A stretch of 64,000 bases of DNA from JADKCZ01 sp963786945 (GCA_963786945.1 CAWBAO010000004.1:1-64000), one strand, 5' to 3'. Shown: positions 1-9,081, counted from the first letter of the stretch. Translations and numbers: made by a program. The notes: a model not told the origin generated them from the sequence alone.

Positions 1-670
1 CACGGTGGAGGCTCTCCAGCAGCTTGAGGAAGGCGGGGCGCGCCGCGCCCACCGGCTCGGCGTCGCCGGTCAGCTTGATGAACCACGAGTTGCCATCGAG
101 CATGACGATGGCGGCGATGAGCCGGCTCTTCCTGGTCCCCTCGCTGGTGAAGTCGTACACGTTGGCCGGGCCGGCCCGGGTCTTCACCGTGGTGCGAGCC
201 GCGGCCAGGCCGGCCGCGTCGGTCGGGCCGAGGCCAATCTGCCCGCGCCAGCGGTTCACGTTGGACAGCTCACCCCCGGCATCCCCGGGGAGCGTCACCA
301 CCGAGCCGTCAATCTTGCCGTTCCCCGGCACCTGGAAGCTGGCGAAGCGCATGCCGCCGGGGAAGGACTGGGCCCAGCCCTTCGGCAGCGTCCACTTGAG
401 CGCCTCTGCGCCGGTCGGCGTGGGCGGAAGCGGGACGTCACCGGCCATCCCGGGAGGAGGGGCCGCCGGACGGTGCGATGCCCCCATCGAGTCGCCCATG
501 GAGGGTGCCTCGGCCAACGGGGGGCTCTTGGCGAGCCGATAGCTCGTCACCTCCTCGCGCCGGCAGCCGGCCACGAGGAGCAGCAGCGCCATGGCCGCCA
601 GCCAGGGGCCACGGCCTGCGGATCGGGCCGCGCGGGGGCCGGGCTGGGAAGAGGGCTGGACGACATCCAT
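1..670 (-). CDS. Partial lipoprotein of unknown function (3' end outside window)
   Basis: Seen: an open frame runs from an ATG at 670 to the window edge, about 223 codons with no stop. The N-terminus is basic, followed by a hydrophobic stretch LAAMALLLLVAGC; Cys36 sits in a good lipobox, so this is probably a lipoprotein anchored in an envelope membrane. AGGAG lies about 8 nt upstream of the start. A Pro/Met/Gly-rich linker (about residues 50-85) precedes a compact domain with Trp-containing motifs (KWTLPKGW, FASFQVPG, NRWRGQIGL). The pattern resembles small delta-proteobacterial lipoproteins that follow protein secretion or cytochrome genes, but I assign no function. It is divergent from the DAHP synthase gene; the 167-bp gap shows nothing I can name. 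Confidence 0.75.
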   Translation of the reverse strand, partial: MDVVQPSSQPGPRAARSAGRGPWLAAMALLLLVAGCRREEVTSYRLAKSPPLAEAPSMGDSMGASHRPAAPPPGMAGDVPLPPTPTGAEALKWTLPKGWAQSFPGGMRFASFQVPGNGKIDGSVVTLPGDAGGELSNVNRWRGQIGLGPTDAAGLAAARTTVKTRAGPANVYDFTSEGTRKSRLIAAIVMLDGNSWFIKLTGDAEPVGAARPAFLKLLESLHR

Positions 671-837
671 CGGTGCTCCTGTCGAAGTTGTTGCCGGGTC
701 GAGGCGGCGGCACATTACGCTGGGGCCTGATCCTGATCAACCGCCCGCCCATTCTTCTAATCCCCCGGCCCAAGGGTGCAATACGACTTGGGATCGGCTA
801 TGCCAGAACTCCCCAAACCCCGCTGGAGCGGCTCGCG

Positions 838-1912
838 ATGCAGCAGACCGAGAACCTCAACGTTGCGGCGTTCGACCTCATGCCCTCCCCCGACGAGGTG
901 CACGCCCGCGTCCCGCTGACCAATCGGGCCGCCGCGACCGTCGTCGCCGGCCGGCGGTCCATCGAGGCCATCCTCGACGGCCGGGACCGCCGGCTCTTCG
1001 CGGTGGTCGGCCCCTGCTCCATCCACGACCCGGTGGCCGGGCTCGACTACGCCCGGAGGCTCCGCCAGCTGGCCGACGAGGTGGCCGAGACCCTGGTGCT
1101 GGTGATGCGGGTCTACTTCGAGAAGCCACGCACCTCGCTGGGATGGAAGGGCTTCATCAACGACCCCAACCTGGACGACTCCTTCCGGGTCGACGAGGGG
1201 ATGGAGAAGGCCCGCAAGTTCCTGCTGGACGTCAACGAGCTGGGGCTGCCGGCCGGCACCGAGGCGCTCGACCCCATCGCCCCGCAGTACTACATGGACC
1301 TCATCACCTGGACCGCCATCGGCGCCCGCACCTCGGAGTCGCAGACCCACCGCGAGATGTCCTCCGGCCTGTCCACGGCGGTCGGCTTCAAGAACGGCAC
1401 CGACGGCGACGTGGACGCGGCCGTGAACGCCATCCTCTCCGCCAGCGGCGCCCACGCCTTCCTCGGCGTCAACGGCCAGGGGAAGACCGCCATCATCCGC
1501 ACCCGCGGCAACCGGTACGGGCACGTGGTGCTCCGCGGCGGCGGCGGCCGCTCCAACTACGACTCGCTCTCCGTCTCGCTGGCCGAGCAGGCCCTGGCCA
1601 AGGCCGGGCTGCCGCGCAACCTGGTGGTCGACTGCTCGCACGCCAACTCGCTCAAGAAGCCCGAGCTGCAGCCGCTGGTGCTGCGCGACGTGGTGCACCA
1701 GAATCCGCGACGGCAACCGCTCGGTGGTCGGCTTCATGGTGGAGAGCTTCATCGAGCCGGGGAACCAGCCCATCCCGGCCGACCTCTCCAAGCTCCGCTA
1801 CGGCTGCTCGGTGACCGACGGCTGCGTGGGCTGGGACACCACCGTGGAGATGCTGCGCGAGGCCCACGGGGTGCTGAAGGACCTGCTGCCGAGGCGCAAG
1901 CGGTTCGACTGA
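838..1912 (+). CDS. aroG: 3-deoxy-7-phosphoheptulonate synthase (DAHP synthase), type I alpha, with one frameshift
   Basis: Catalyses the first step of the shikimate pathway: phosphoenolpyruvate plus erythrose 4-phosphate gives DAHP, in the cytosol. Family hallmarks are visible: VVGPCSIHDP near residue 60, GFKNGTDGDVDAAVNAI in the middle, and DCSHANSLKK before the break. Total length of about 358 residues matches the AroF/G/H family. The frame is broken at 1702-1703, where an extra A follows a CAC CAG codon pair. Removing one A restores DVVHQIRDGNRSVVGFMVES and the normal C-terminus ending at the TGA at 1912. Start chosen at ATG 838 because it gives the usual family N-terminus with GGAG upstream; the open frame extends further 5' only as a GC-rich artefact. 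Because the enzyme is normally essential for aromatic amino acids, a sequencing error is more likely than a dead gene. Whether it is the Phe-, Tyr- or Trp-sensitive type cannot be told. Confidence 0.85.
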
Positions 1913-1935
1913 CGGGAGCCGCCCGGGGGGGAGCG

Positions 1936-3669
1936 ATGTACGAGACCAAGCCAGACCGCACCATGCCGGCCCCGGCGGTGGAGAACGCCTGCGCCGAGGC
2001 CATCGCCCGGACCATCTTCGAGGGGATGCCTATCGGCCTCACGGTGATAGACCGCGACTTCCGCATCCGCCAGGCCAACCCGTACGTGGCCTCCTGGCTG
2101 AAGCGGACCCTGGACGAGGTGGTCGGCCAGCCCTGCTTCCAGCTCCTTCACCAGGCCGACCAGCCCTGCCCCGACTGTCCCTGCGCCGTCACCTTTCGCA
2201 CCGGCCAGCCGGCCACCGCCGTGCACACCGGCCTCGACGCCCAGGGCGCCACCACCTGGGCCGAGATCGTCTCGCTCCCGGTCCGCGACGCCACCGGCCA
2301 GGTCACCTGCGCGGTGGAGGCGGTGCGCGACGTGTCCGAGCGCGAGCGGCACCTGCACCAGCTCCGCTCCCTCATCGAGGACCTGCGCCGCTCGGACGAG
2401 CAGCTGCGCCGCCGCAACGAGGAGCTGGAGATCCTCAACGGGCTCATGCTCCGCGCCGGCGCGCCCCTGCGCATGGCCGACCTGCTCGACGCGCTGCTCT
2501 CGGCGGCGCTTCGGGTGGCGGGGGCCTCGGCCTCGGGCGGGATCTTCCTGCTCGACGAGGCGCGGCGGGAGCTCCGCCTCGCCGCCCACCGCGGGCTGGA
2601 CCCGGACTTCGTGGCCCAGGAGCGGACGGTCCGCCTGGGAGAGTGCCTCTGCGGCATGGTCGCCATCTCCGGCGAGGTGATGATCACGGGGGGAGCGGCC
2701 GAGGACCCCCGGCACACCCGGCCTGCCCACCTCGCCGACCACGGCCACGTCATCATCCCGCTCTCCTCCCACGAGCAGGTGCTGGGGGTGCTCTTCGTCC
2801 ACCTCCCGCCCGGGCAGGGTGCCCCGCCGCCCGAGCGCGAGCAGGTGTTCCGGCTCATGGGCCGGCAGATCGGCATCTCCATCGAGAACGCCGTGCTCTA
2901 CCAGCGCACCGACGCGCAGCTGCGGCAGAAGGTGGGCGAGCTGACCCGCGCCCTCTCCACGGTCGAGCAGGAGCGGTCCCGGGCCGAGGCCAGCGAGCGG
3001 GCCAAGGAGGAGTTCGTCTCCATGGTCTCGCACGACCTGCGCTCCCCCCTGACCGTGATCCTGGCCGACGCGGGCGAGTACGCCGCGGCCTGCACGGCCC
3101 CCGCCTGCGCGGAGGCCCGGGCCTCGGTCCGCCAGTCGGCCCGCCGCATGGCGGCCATGCTCAACGAGCTGGTCGACTCGGCGCGCCTGGAGTCGGGGAC
3201 GCTGGAGCTGCACCGGGAGCCGGTGGCCCTCGCCGCGCTGCTGCGCGACCTGACGGCCCGGAGCTTCACGGCCGCCGAGCGCTCCCGGCTCCAGCTCGGC
3301 ATGCCCCTCCCCGAGGTCGAGCTCCTCGGCGACCGGTCCTGGCTGGAGCGGGCGCTGGTCAACGTCATCGGCAACGCCCTCAAGTTCGCCCCCGACCCGA
3401 GCCCGGTCCGCATCACGCTGGTGGTCGAGGGCGACGCCGCCGTGGTGGCGGTGGTCGACCAGGGGCCCGGCATCCCGCCCGGGGAGCTGCCCATGGTCTT
3501 CCAGCGCTTCTACCGGGCCTCCAACACGCGACGGCGCATCGAGGGCTCCGGGCTGGGGCTCTTCATCGCCCGGCAGGTGGTGGAGGCCCATGGCGGGGAG
3601 GCCACGGTCCAGAGCGAGGTGGGGCGCGGCACCACCATCCTCTTCCGGCTGCCGCTGCGGGCCGGCTGA
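1936..3669 (+). CDS. PAS-GAF sensor histidine kinase
   Basis: A 577-residue sensor kinase that should autophosphorylate and pass phosphate to an unlinked response regulator. Order of parts: PAS domain (about 25-145), coiled coil (about 145-185), GAF domain (about 185-335), second short coiled coil, HisKA with VSMVSHDLRSPL (His366), then HATPase_c with N-box NVIGNALKFAP, VVDQGPGIP and GSGLGLFIA. No membrane segment or signal peptide is seen, so it probably senses inside the cell. The PAS domain carries four cysteines, C67 and the cluster C78-x2-C81-x-C83, suggesting a metal, heme or redox ligand site. No response regulator lies nearby. It begins 23 bp after aroG, with GGGGGGGAG immediately upstream of the ATG, so it may be co-transcribed with it; the functional link is unclear. 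Confidence 0.9.
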   Translation: MYETKPDRTMPAPAVENACAEAIARTIFEGMPIGLTVIDRDFRIRQANPYVASWLKRTLDEVVGQPCFQLLHQADQPCPDCPCAVTFRTGQPATAVHTGLDAQGATTWAEIVSLPVRDATGQVTCAVEAVRDVSERERHLHQLRSLIEDLRRSDEQLRRRNEELEILNGLMLRAGAPLRMADLLDALLSAALRVAGASASGGIFLLDEARRELRLAAHRGLDPDFVAQERTVRLGECLCGMVAISGEVMITGGAAEDPRHTRPAHLADHGHVIIPLSSHEQVLGVLFVHLPPGQGAPPPEREQVFRLMGRQIGISIENAVLYQRTDAQLRQKVGELTRALSTVEQERSRAEASERAKEEFVSMVSHDLRSPLTVILADAGEYAAACTAPACAEARASVRQSARRMAAMLNELVDSARLESGTLELHREPVALAALLRDLTARSFTAAERSRLQLGMPLPEVELLGDRSWLERALVNVIGNALKFAPDPSPVRITLVVEGDAAVVAVVDQGPGIPPGELPMVFQRFYRASNTRRRIEGSGLGLFIARQVVEAHGGEATVQSEVGRGTTILFRLPLRAG

Positions 3670-3694
3670 GGCTCGCCAGGCCGCCGCGGGCGGA

Positions 3695-5323
3695 TCAGGC
3701 CGCCCGCACCACCACGCCGCTGGCGGTCTCGGCGAAGCGCAGCTCGGGGTGGAACTTCTCGGCGGTGCGGAGCGCCCACTCGCGGTCGAAGAGGACCACC
3801 AGCCGGTTGCGGACGTCCAGCACCACCTGCCCCTCCACGGCCTCGGCCAGCTCGTCGGGCGCCAGCGGGGCTCCGTCGACACGGCTGGCCCAGCGGGCCA
3901 GCTGCCAGGGCACCGCCTCGACCCGGACCTCGACGCCGTACTCCGCCTCCAGCCGGTACTTCACCACCTCGAACTGGAGCTGCCCCAGCGCCCCCAGCAC
4001 CAGGTCGCCGTACCGGCCGGCCGGCGGCCGGTAGAGCTGCACCGTCCCCTCCTGGGCCAGCTGCTCGATGCCGGTGCTGAACTGCTTGCGCCGCATGGGG
4101 TCGACCAGCGCCAGCCGCCGGAAGTGCTCGGGCGCGAAGCTGGGGATCCCCTCGAAGGCGAAGCTCGACCCGCCGGTGAGCGTGTCCCCGATCTCGAAGG
4201 TGCCGGTGTCGTGGAGGCCGACGACGTCGCCGGCGTAGGACTCCTCCACGGTGGCCCGGTCGCGGGCCAGGAACTGGGTGGGGTTGGCCAGGCGCAGGTC
4301 GCGGCCGCTGCGGACGTGGTGGACCTTCATCCCCTTGACCAGCTTGCCCGAGCAGATGCGGACGAAGGCCACCCGGTCGCGGTGGGCCTTGTCCATGTTC
4401 GCCTGGATCTTGAAGACGAAGCCGGAGAACTCGGCGCCGGCCGGCTCGACCGGCCCCTGGTCCGACTGGCGCGTGCGGGGCGGGGGCATCAGCTCGCAGA
4501 AGGTCTCGAGGAAGGCCTCCAGCCCGAAGTTGTTGACGGCCGAGCCGAAGAACATCGGCGACAGCTCGCCGGCCAGGAACTTCTCCTCGTGGAACCCGTC
4601 CCCGGCGGCGTCGAGCAGCTCCGCGTCGTGGCGGAGCTGCTGGTAGCCGCGCTCGTCGAGGGCCTCGCGCACGGCCGGGTCGTCGATGCCGGTCACCTCC
4701 ACGGGCGGGCGCTCGGCGCCGGTGGTGGAGGAGGAGTTGGCGCGGTCCGACTCGAACAGGTACACCCGCCTGCGGAGCCGGTGGTAGACGCCGCGGAAGG
4801 TGCCTCCCCGGAAGATGGGCCAGGTGATGGGGTAGACGCCGATGCCGAGGACGCTCTCCACCTCGCCCACCAGCTCGAAGGGGTCGCGCCCGGGCCGGTC
4901 CAGCTTGTTGACGAAGGTGAAGATGGGGATGGAGCGCTGCCGGCAGACCCGGAAGAGCTTGCGGGTCTGCGACTCGACGCCCTTGGCGCTGTCGAGCAGC
5001 ATCACCGCCCCGTCGACGGCGTGGAGCGTCCGGTAGGTGTCCTCGGAGAAGTCGGCGTGGCCGGGGGTGTCGAGCAGGTTGAGCTGCAGCCCGCGGTAGG
5101 GGAAGGCCAGCACCGAGGTGGTGATGGAGATGCCGCGCTCCCGCTCCATCTCCATCCAGTCGGAGACGGCGTTGGCCCGCCCGCGCTTGGCCTTGACGGC
5201 CCCGGCCAGCTGGATGACGCCGCCGTAGAGCAGCAGCTTCTCGGTCAGCGTGGTCTTGCCGGCGTCGGGGTGCGAGATGATGGCGAAGGTGCGGCGGCGG
5301 CCGACCTCGTGCTGGGCGCTCAT
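3695..5323 (-). CDS. prfC: Peptide chain release factor 3
   Basis: A translational GTPase of 542 residues that recycles RF1/RF2 from the terminating ribosome. The N-terminal G domain shows G1 SHPDAGKTT, G3 DTPGH and G4 NKLDRPGRDP. The insertion loop after G1 (WMEMERERGISITTSV) is typical of RF3 rather than EF-G, and the length also fits RF3. The middle and C-terminal parts keep RF3 features such as GEIGDTL-like FEIGDTLTGG and the AEYGVEV motif. The start is the ATG giving MSAQHEVGRRRTFAIISHPD; an upstream in-frame Met is less likely because of its length and the GGAGG located before the chosen start. It is convergent with the histidine kinase (25 bp between stops) and transcribed alone. Confidence 0.95.
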   Translation of the reverse strand: MSAQHEVGRRRTFAIISHPDAGKTTLTEKLLLYGGVIQLAGAVKAKRGRANAVSDWMEMERERGISITTSVLAFPYRGLQLNLLDTPGHADFSEDTYRTLHAVDGAVMLLDSAKGVESQTRKLFRVCRQRSIPIFTFVNKLDRPGRDPFELVGEVESVLGIGVYPITWPIFRGGTFRGVYHRLRRRVYLFESDRANSSSTTGAERPPVEVTGIDDPAVREALDERGYQQLRHDAELLDAAGDGFHEEKFLAGELSPMFFGSAVNNFGLEAFLETFCELMPPPRTRQSDQGPVEPAGAEFSGFVFKIQANMDKAHRDRVAFVRICSGKLVKGMKVHHVRSGRDLRLANPTQFLARDRATVEESYAGDVVGLHDTGTFEIGDTLTGGSSFAFEGIPSFAPEHFRRLALVDPMRRKQFSTGIEQLAQEGTVQLYRPPAGRYGDLVLGALGQLQFEVVKYRLEAEYGVEVRVEAVPWQLARWASRVDGAPLAPDELAEAVEGQVVLDVRNRLVVLFDREWALRTAEKFHPELRFAETASGVVVRAA

Positions 5324-5403
5324 GGTGCGGCGGGTCCTCCGGGAAACGCGGGCCCCCGGCCGCGAGGGCGGCCAGGGGCGCCGGACCTCTAGCACATCCG
5401 GGC

Positions 5404-5429
5404 CGCGGGCGTCAGGCCCGGGGCCCGCG
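5404..5429 (-). terminator. Possible stem-loop terminator after the decaheme cytochrome gene
   Basis: A 7-bp GC stem (CGCGGGC at 5404-5410 pairing with GCCCGCG at 5423-5429) lies just downstream of the cytochrome stop codon. There is no T-tract, and such stems arise by chance in this base composition, so support is weak. Confidence 0.25.
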
Positions 5430-5431
5430 CC

Positions 5432-7939
5432 TCACGGCGACAGGCCGTGCGCCCCGGGGATGGAGAGGCTGCCGGTCGAGCCACCGTGGCAGGTGGCGCA
5501 GGCCTCGACGGTCCCCACCGTGTGGCCGGCGGCGTGGGCGCGGCCCGGCCCGGTGTCGTGGCAGCTCATGCAGGCCGACTGGAGCGGCCCCACCCGCGGC
5601 TCGGCGGCGGCGTGCGTGGCCCTGGCCGAGTGGAGGATGGAGGCCGCCTCGTTGGCCACGGTGGGCAGTGCCGTGGCCGGCACCGCCTCGACGAGGAAGC
5701 TCTCCTCGACGTGGCAGGCGCGGCAGTTGGCGAGCCGGCCGGGGAAGCGGACGTCGTCGAAGAAGAGGGCGCTGCTGGAGCCGCCCGGATAGCCGTAGAC
5801 CGCGAAGGGTGCGGCGGCGCCGAGCCCGGCCACGCCGCTGGACTCGCCGGTGTGGATCCGGTGGATCAGCACCTTGAGGTGGACGGAGCGCTCCTCCCGG
5901 TTGTCGTAGGTGCCGAAGGCGCTGGCGCTGGTCACGGTGGCCAGGTTGACGTTGCCGCCGGCCTGCTTGGGCCGCCGGGCCCAGTCGGTCAGGTCGGCGG
6001 CGTGGCACATCACGCAGTACTCGAGGTCCCTGCGCAGCCCCCCGTGCAGGCTGAGGCCGCCGTGGCAGGCGTTGCAGGCGTCCGTGGTCACCACCTGGCG
6101 GCGCGCCACCGGGGTGCCGGTCCACATCGAGCCGGTGGCGGTGTCGACGTACTGGACCCGGTTCCGGGCCGACTCGGTCAAGGTCTCTCCGGTGTAGGGC
6201 CACGGGAAGGCGTCCGCGACCCGGTCGTAGTGGACGGTGCCCAGGGAGCGGCGCCCCTCCATGGCGATGGCCCAGGTCCCCGAGGCGGCCGGCGGCAGCA
6301 CGTTGCCGAAGGTGTAGCTGAACTGGCCGCTGGCGTCGGCCACCGCGCCCAGCGGCACCGCCTCGGTGGCCGGCAGCGTGTTGGTGGAGGCGAAGTTGCC
6401 GGTGACGTAGTCGGCGGTCGGCCCGGAGATGGTGATGGCGACCCGCGAGAAGGCCCGGGGCACCGGGCTGGTGCCGGCCAGGGTGTTGGTGTTGAGCGGC
6501 GAGATGCTCCCCCCCTGGTCGGAGGCCTTGAAGACCACGGTGGGCGCCCGGCCCGGCACCAGGCCCTGCACCTGCACCACGTCCAGCTGGGGCTGGTCGT
6601 TGTTGGGGTGCAGGGAGGGCGGGACGTGGACGTCACGGGTGTCGGCGTAGAGCTTGGCGGGCGCGGGCCCGCCGGGCGGGAGGTGGCAGGTCACGCAGGC
6701 GGTGTCGTCGGCCTGCGGGCCGCCCAGGTGCGCGAAGTGGACGGCGTCGGTGCTCCCGGTCCCGAACCAGGCGTCGGGGTGGCAGCTTCCGCAGGTCCGA
6801 CGGGACATGGCCTGCCACTGCTGGTCGGCCTGGGGCGCCCCGGCGTGGCAGGCGCCGCAGTCGCGCAGGTCGCGCGGGTAGCCGATCCCCTCCGCCACCA
6901 GCCTGGCCGGCTGGTCGTTGTCGCCCCGGGCGACCACCTTGCCGATGACCAGCTCGGTGCTCTGGTAGCCGACGATCGAGTAGCGCTGGCCGAGGAGCGG
7001 CGTGTTGCGCCCGGGGAGGAAGGGGAGCGGCATGACGGCGTTGGCGCCGAGCGGCGGCGCCGGCGCGCCGTTGCTGCTGGCGAGGTAGAGCGTGGGCAGG
7101 AACTTCCCGCGGTGGATGCGGTGGACCAGCCGCCCCAGGTCGAGCGGGTTGGGGTTGGTGGCGGCGGTGGCACCCGCCATGGCCGCCGGGTCGATGGTGT
7201 CGGGGTCGGCGTCCTGCACGGTGTGGCAGGTGAGGCAGAGCCGGACGCCGTGGCGCACGCCGTGGGCCACCACCCGGCCGTGGCAGCCGTTGCAGTTGGC
7301 GTCGAGGACGGTGTCGCGCGCCTGCGGCGTCCCGCCGGCCGGCACGAAGTCCCAGGTGGCGGTCGACCCGTCCGCGATGGGCGCGCCGCTGAGCCAGGCC
7401 CCGACCCGCATGGTCTCGGCCGGGACATAGGCAAAGAGGCCCGTGGACGGCAGCCCGTTGGCGAAGGTGTAGCGGAAGGCCCCGCCGCCCAGCTCCTCGA
7501 CGGCGCCGGTCCGCTCCGAGCCGGGCTGCGGGCCGCTGTCGACGAAGGGCGCCGGGGTCCCCGGGCCCTCGATGGGGTTGCTGGCCAGGGACTGGCTGCC
7601 GGTGCGGAGCAGGCTCTTCCAGGCGGCCAGGCCGCTCACCGGGTCGGTGGAGAGCGCGGCCACCGTCCAGCTGGGCGACACGCTGGCGGCCATGAGCTGG
7701 TTCAGGGAGGCGGGCGCCCCGTCGGCGGTCACCGTGTAGGTGACCACCACGCGGCTGGCGGTGACGTTGCCGGAGGTGACCGGCACCACGCTGGCGCCGG
7801 TGATCTCGATGGCGTAGGCGTTGGCGCCGGCCACCGGCGTCGCCACCTGGTCACCCCACCGGGGCGCCGGCGTGCAGGCCGCCCCGGCCAGCGCCGCGCC
7901 GACCACCACCATCACCACGCTTGCCGAACGGCTCAGCAT
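5432..7939 (-). CDS. OmcA/MtrC-family decaheme c-type cytochrome lipoprotein
   Basis: An 835-residue outer-surface multiheme cytochrome expected to move electrons to extracellular acceptors such as Fe(III) or Mn(IV) minerals. The signal peptide ends in a lipobox (ALAGAAC, Cys22). Exactly ten CXXCH heme motifs can be counted. They form two groups of five: Cys216 and Cys235 start the first group, which ends near Cys415; the second runs from Cys622 to Cys814. Heme-free regions at 22-215 and about 420-620 match the split-barrel domains I and III, giving the I-II-III-IV (barrel, pentaheme, barrel, pentaheme) plan of MtrC, MtrF and OmcA. The start was chosen at the ATG right before the signal peptide; the open frame extends further upstream without coding character. 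No MtrA-like periplasmic cytochrome or MtrB-like porin is encoded in the window, so its conduit partners must lie elsewhere. Confidence 0.93.
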   Translation of the reverse strand: MLSRSASVVMVVVGAALAGAACTPAPRWGDQVATPVAGANAYAIEITGASVVPVTSGNVTASRVVVTYTVTADGAPASLNQLMAASVSPSWTVAALSTDPVSGLAAWKSLLRTGSQSLASNPIEGPGTPAPFVDSGPQPGSERTGAVEELGGGAFRYTFANGLPSTGLFAYVPAETMRVGAWLSGAPIADGSTATWDFVPAGGTPQARDTVLDANCNGCHGRVVAHGVRHGVRLCLTCHTVQDADPDTIDPAAMAGATAATNPNPLDLGRLVHRIHRGKFLPTLYLASSNGAPAPPLGANAVMPLPFLPGRNTPLLGQRYSIVGYQSTELVIGKVVARGDNDQPARLVAEGIGYPRDLRDCGACHAGAPQADQQWQAMSRRTCGSCHPDAWFGTGSTDAVHFAHLGGPQADDTACVTCHLPPGGPAPAKLYADTRDVHVPPSLHPNNDQPQLDVVQVQGLVPGRAPTVVFKASDQGGSISPLNTNTLAGTSPVPRAFSRVAITISGPTADYVTGNFASTNTLPATEAVPLGAVADASGQFSYTFGNVLPPAASGTWAIAMEGRRSLGTVHYDRVADAFPWPYTGETLTESARNRVQYVDTATGSMWTGTPVARRQVVTTDACNACHGGLSLHGGLRRDLEYCVMCHAADLTDWARRPKQAGGNVNLATVTSASAFGTYDNREERSVHLKVLIHRIHTGESSGVAGLGAAAPFAVYGYPGGSSSALFFDDVRFPGRLANCRACHVEESFLVEAVPATALPTVANEAASILHSARATHAAAEPRVGPLQSACMSCHDTGPGRAHAAGHTVGTVEACATCHGGSTGSLSIPGAHGLSP

Positions 7940-8033
7940 CCTCACCCTCCGCGGAATGGCGCCATCGTAGCCCAGCCCGCGGCCGGGCCAGCTTTTCGAG
8001 ACGCCTCCCCGGGGGCCGGGGTGGGAGCCTCCC

Positions 8034-8531
8034 CTACCCCGGCAGGTCCTCGAAGACGCCGCCGGCCCTGTTCTTCCGCACCCGGTCACCGGGGAAGCAC
8101 CGCCCGTTCATGGCCACGTAGACCCCGGGCGGCAGCACCTGGGCGAAGGAGAGCGCGCTGCCGAGGTTGAAGAGCCCGTCGGAGCTCCCGAAGGCGTAGG
8201 GGACCATGGCCCCGGTGAGCACCACGGTCTTGCCCAGGCCGGCCGCCTTCAGGGCCTGGGCGGTCTCCACCATGGTGTCGGTGCCGTGGGTGATCACCAG
8301 CCGGTCCTCGTCGCATCCCCGGCAGCGCTCCACCACGCGGGCCCGGTCGTCCCCGGTCATGTCCAGGCTGTCGATCATCATCAGCGTCTCGACCTGCACC
8401 GGGACGCGGCAGCGGGCCAGCCGCAGCATCTCGGGGAGGTGGGTGTCCTTGAAGAAGAGCCGCCCGCCCAGCTCGTCGTACTCCTTGTCGAAGGTGCCGC
8501 CGGTGACGAGGACGCGGATGGTCGGGTTCAC
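8034..8531 (-). CDS. Stand-alone asparaginase N-terminal domain protein
   Basis: A 165-residue protein that corresponds to only the N-terminal Rossmann-like half of type I/II L-asparaginases (usual length about 320-350). The nucleophile-loop motif VTGGTFDK is at residues 9-16, and the second catalytic motif HGTDTMVET is present near residue 85, so both Thr residues, and the Asp of the HGTDT motif, are there. The C-terminal domain, which in full-length enzymes completes the subunit, is absent and the gene ends cleanly at a stop. Short single-domain members of this family are known in other proteobacteria, so it is probably not a truncation. The start is a GTG at 8531 with GGGAG upstream. Activity on asparagine is unproven. 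Confidence 0.8.
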   Translation of the reverse strand: MNPTIRVLVTGGTFDKEYDELGGRLFFKDTHLPEMLRLARCRVPVQVETLMMIDSLDMTGDDRARVVERCRGCDEDRLVITHGTDTMVETAQALKAAGLGKTVVLTGAMVPYAFGSSDGLFNLGSALSFAQVLPPGVYVAMNGRCFPGDRVRKNRAGGVFEDLPG

Positions 8532-8618
8532 GGGAGGCTCCCTGGCCGGGCGGGGGTGACGGCCGGCGCGGATGATACGGCCCGGCGGGGCGCGCCGGAA
8601 GCGCGGTATGATCCGCGC

Positions 8619-9059
8619 GTGACCCTCTTCTCCCGCCGCCTGCCCGCCGTCGTCACCCGCGCCGACCTGGCGTGGCTGGTCACCCCCACCTACGCCGAGG
8701 CCCTCTCGGTCGAGGACGACGAGGCCCACGACCGGCTGGAGCGGGCCCTGCTCCACCCCGAGCTGGTCGACGACCTGCTCTGGGGGATCTCCGAGGCGCT
8801 GCCCGCCAGGCAGGGCGCCCGCACCACCGAGGACCAGCTGGTGGACCGGCTCTCCAAGGCGCTCCACGCCCGCCGTGGCAAGGTCACCGCGGCGGCCGCC
8901 GGCCCCTCGATCTCGGCGGTGCTGGTCCGCATCAACGTCGAGCTGGGGCTGGCGCCGGAGCCGATGCGCGCCACCCTGCGGACCGACAAGGGCCAGGCGC
9001 TGCTCGACGACGGGCTCCGCAAGCTGGGCGCCCACCTGGTGAACGAGCTCCTGAAGTGA
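8619..9059 (+). CDS. Conserved hypothetical protein, all-helical
   Basis: I do not recognise this 146-residue protein. It has no signal peptide or membrane segment, is rich in Ala, Leu, Asp and Arg, and looks mostly alpha-helical and soluble. The GTG at 8619 is the first usable start; an ATG 11 nt upstream is out of frame and runs into a TGA after four codons. It ends 22 bp before the alcohol dehydrogenase gene on the same strand and is probably co-transcribed with it. Confidence 0.65.
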   Translation: MTLFSRRLPAVVTRADLAWLVTPTYAEALSVEDDEAHDRLERALLHPELVDDLLWGISEALPARQGARTTEDQLVDRLSKALHARRGKVTAAAAGPSISAVLVRINVELGLAPEPMRATLRTDKGQALLDDGLRKLGAHLVNELLK

Positions 9060-9081
9060 CCTGACCCCACGAGGAGTCCAC

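Noticed and set aside
478..1935. A single reading frame joining DAHP synthase, the kinase and more into one 1063-residue protein
   Set aside because: It only arises because the synthase frameshift at 1702 happens to enter the kinase frame; both genes have their own start signals.
1798..3882. Long opposite-strand frames such as this 694-codon one
   Set aside because: Very GC-rich DNA lacks stops in several frames; the sense strand shows clear kinase domains, and the antisense protein is low in complexity.
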